Source: an uncultured Oscillospiraceae bacterium (GTDB taxonomy: Bacteria > Bacillota > Clostridia > Oscillospirales > Ruminococcaceae). Taken from it: a stretch of 6,720 nt of DNA. The notes under the pieces were generated by a model that was not told the origin of the DNA, made no database searches, and worked only from the letters and a program-made list of their open reading frames with translations. Location: the NCBI GenBank assembly GCA_905212515.1, contig CAJMEU010000155.1, positions 1-6,720 of the forward strand. Direction: 5' to 3'. The position numbers and the translations under genes are program-made. Shown in pieces: positions 6,113-6,720 of the stretch (the first letter of the stretch is position 1; every line of letters begins with the position of its first letter).

Positions 6113-6158
6113 ATTAGGTGGAACAGGTGTTTTCGACAATTCGGATGTTGGAGAAAAA

Positions 6159-6503
6159 ATGATTTTGTTTGCTTTTGGGCTGGTAATTTCGGCGCTTATC
6201 ATGTTGGCTCTGCCATGGCTTGTGGTTACGTTCGTAAAAGGCGATGGCGGAATGGCTATCTGCTTCCTTTTGTTTTTTGCAGTCAATCCAATTTACTCTG
6301 TAATCATTGGCGCGTATGCAGGAAAAGACGTAAGAATGTTATGGAGCTTGCCGGTTCTTTCGGCAATATTTTTTCTGGCTGGCACATGGGTGTTTTTTGA
6401 TATGGGTGAGATGGCGTTTATTCTCTATGCGTCAGTTTACCTCGTTTTGGGAATAGCTGCTATGCTGGTTTCCGCATTCTTCTGGAAGAAGAGGCAGCGT
6501 TAA
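6159..6503 (+). CDS. Four-helix integral membrane protein, uncharacterised
   Basis: This 114-residue protein is almost wholly hydrophobic, with four likely membrane helices at about residues 2-25, 31-52, 60-80 and 84-108. Short polar turns lie between them (KGDGG at 27-31, AGKDVR at 54-59, DMGE at 81-84), and the C-terminus is basic, KKRQR. The positive residues place both ends and the middle loop on the cytoplasmic side. No catalytic motif or known transporter signature is seen. It resembles small hypothetical membrane proteins seen in Clostridia, but no function is known to me. The ATG at 6159 follows GGAG (6150-6153), spacing five. Codon use is AT-rich, unlike the genes to its left. A zinc-ribbon gene follows 27 bases later, and the two probably share the promoter at 6067-6095. 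Confidence 0.8.
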   Translation: MILFAFGLVISALIMLALPWLVVTFVKGDGGMAICFLLFFAVNPIYSVIIGAYAGKDVRMLWSLPVLSAIFFLAGTWVFFDMGEMAFILYASVYLVLGIAAMLVSAFFWKKRQR

Positions 6504-6530
6504 ATTAGGTTTTGTCGGGAGGTTGTTATA

Positions 6531-6701
6531 ATGAGAAAATGTATAAGATGCGGAACTGAAATGAAAGAAGGATGTACGATTAAAGTCGAGGGTGGAGGAT
6601 ATGGAATTGTACTGTCTACTGCTGAAAATGCACTTTTAAAAGGCAGAATAGGAAATCCGAAAGTTGCGATTTGTCCTCAGTGTGGAGAGGTGTCTTTTTA
6701 G
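6531..6701 (+). CDS. Small zinc-ribbon protein
   Basis: The frame encodes 56 residues from the ATG at 6531 to the TAG at 6699-6701. GGGAGG (6517-6522) stands eight bases before the start, a strong ribosome site. Two cysteine pairs, CIRC (residues 4-7) and CPQC (48-51), make a zinc ribbon of the rubredoxin-knuckle kind. Between them lie a lysine/glutamate strand, KVEGGGYGI (18-26), and KGRIGNPKVAI (37-47). An extra Cys15 is also present. Such small zinc-ribbon proteins are often annotated as nucleic-acid-binding or hypothetical; no function is proven. It follows the membrane protein gene by 27 bases with no terminator between, and the same AT-rich composition suggests one cassette. Whether another gene starts right after it (GGATGAGG at 6701-6708 could be a ribosome site for GTG codons at 6711 or 6714) cannot be judged at the window edge. 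Confidence 0.8.
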   Translation: MRKCIRCGTEMKEGCTIKVEGGGYGIVLSTAENALLKGRIGNPKVAICPQCGEVSF

Positions 6702-6720
6702 GATGAGGTTGTGGTGAAGC

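Noticed and set aside
5882..6286. Minus-strand frame of 134 codons across the divergent promoters
   Set aside because: It runs through both promoters and the starts of both flanking genes and has no family likeness.
6086..6400. Plus-strand frame of 104 codons starting at 6086
   Set aside because: It overlaps the membrane protein gene in another frame, lacks a ribosome site and has an implausible Cys/Trp-rich product.

Overview
The window reads as chromosomal DNA of a spore-forming, high-GC member of the Clostridia, most likely Oscillospiraceae/Ruminococcaceae-like. The evidence is GC-rich coding sequence with strong Shine-Dalgarno sites, the sporulation protein GerW next to a DUF2953 membrane protein, scpA/scpB beside an RluB-type pseudouridine synthase, and a biotin-dependent acyl-CoA carboxyltransferase/decarboxylase locus. 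The family assignments come from recognising conserved motifs by eye. No database search was run.

Nine of the eleven genes lie on the minus strand in three blocks, read right to left. Block 1 (5995 to 2857) has a good promoter with an extended -10 box. It then carries a site-2 (M50) membrane metalloprotease, scpA, scpB, a DUF2953 membrane protein and gerW, packed with gaps of 0 to 20 bases, and ends at an intrinsic terminator. Block 2 (2831 to 1585) starts only 25 bases after the terminator's T-tract. It carries the RluB-type pseudouridine synthase and a small GNAT-like hypothetical protein that overlaps it by ATGA. No clear promoter was found for it, so read-through of the terminator is likely. 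Block 3 (1542 to 1) has its own near-consensus promoter. It encodes a divergent carboxyltransferase subunit, followed by the first 19 codons of what looks like a biotin-carrier subunit that runs off the left edge.

The right end (about 6067 to 6720) differs: it is AT-rich and reads on the plus strand. It has its own promoter inside a 7-bp inverted repeat, a 114-residue four-helix membrane protein and a 56-residue zinc-ribbon protein. The base composition changes sharply around 6000-6070 between the two divergent promoters, which fits a recently acquired or less ameliorated segment continuing beyond the window.

Nothing here is a clear new system. The best candidates for a second look are the membrane protein plus zinc-ribbon cassette, the carboxyltransferase with altered oxyanion-hole motifs, and the terminator placed directly in front of the rluB unit.
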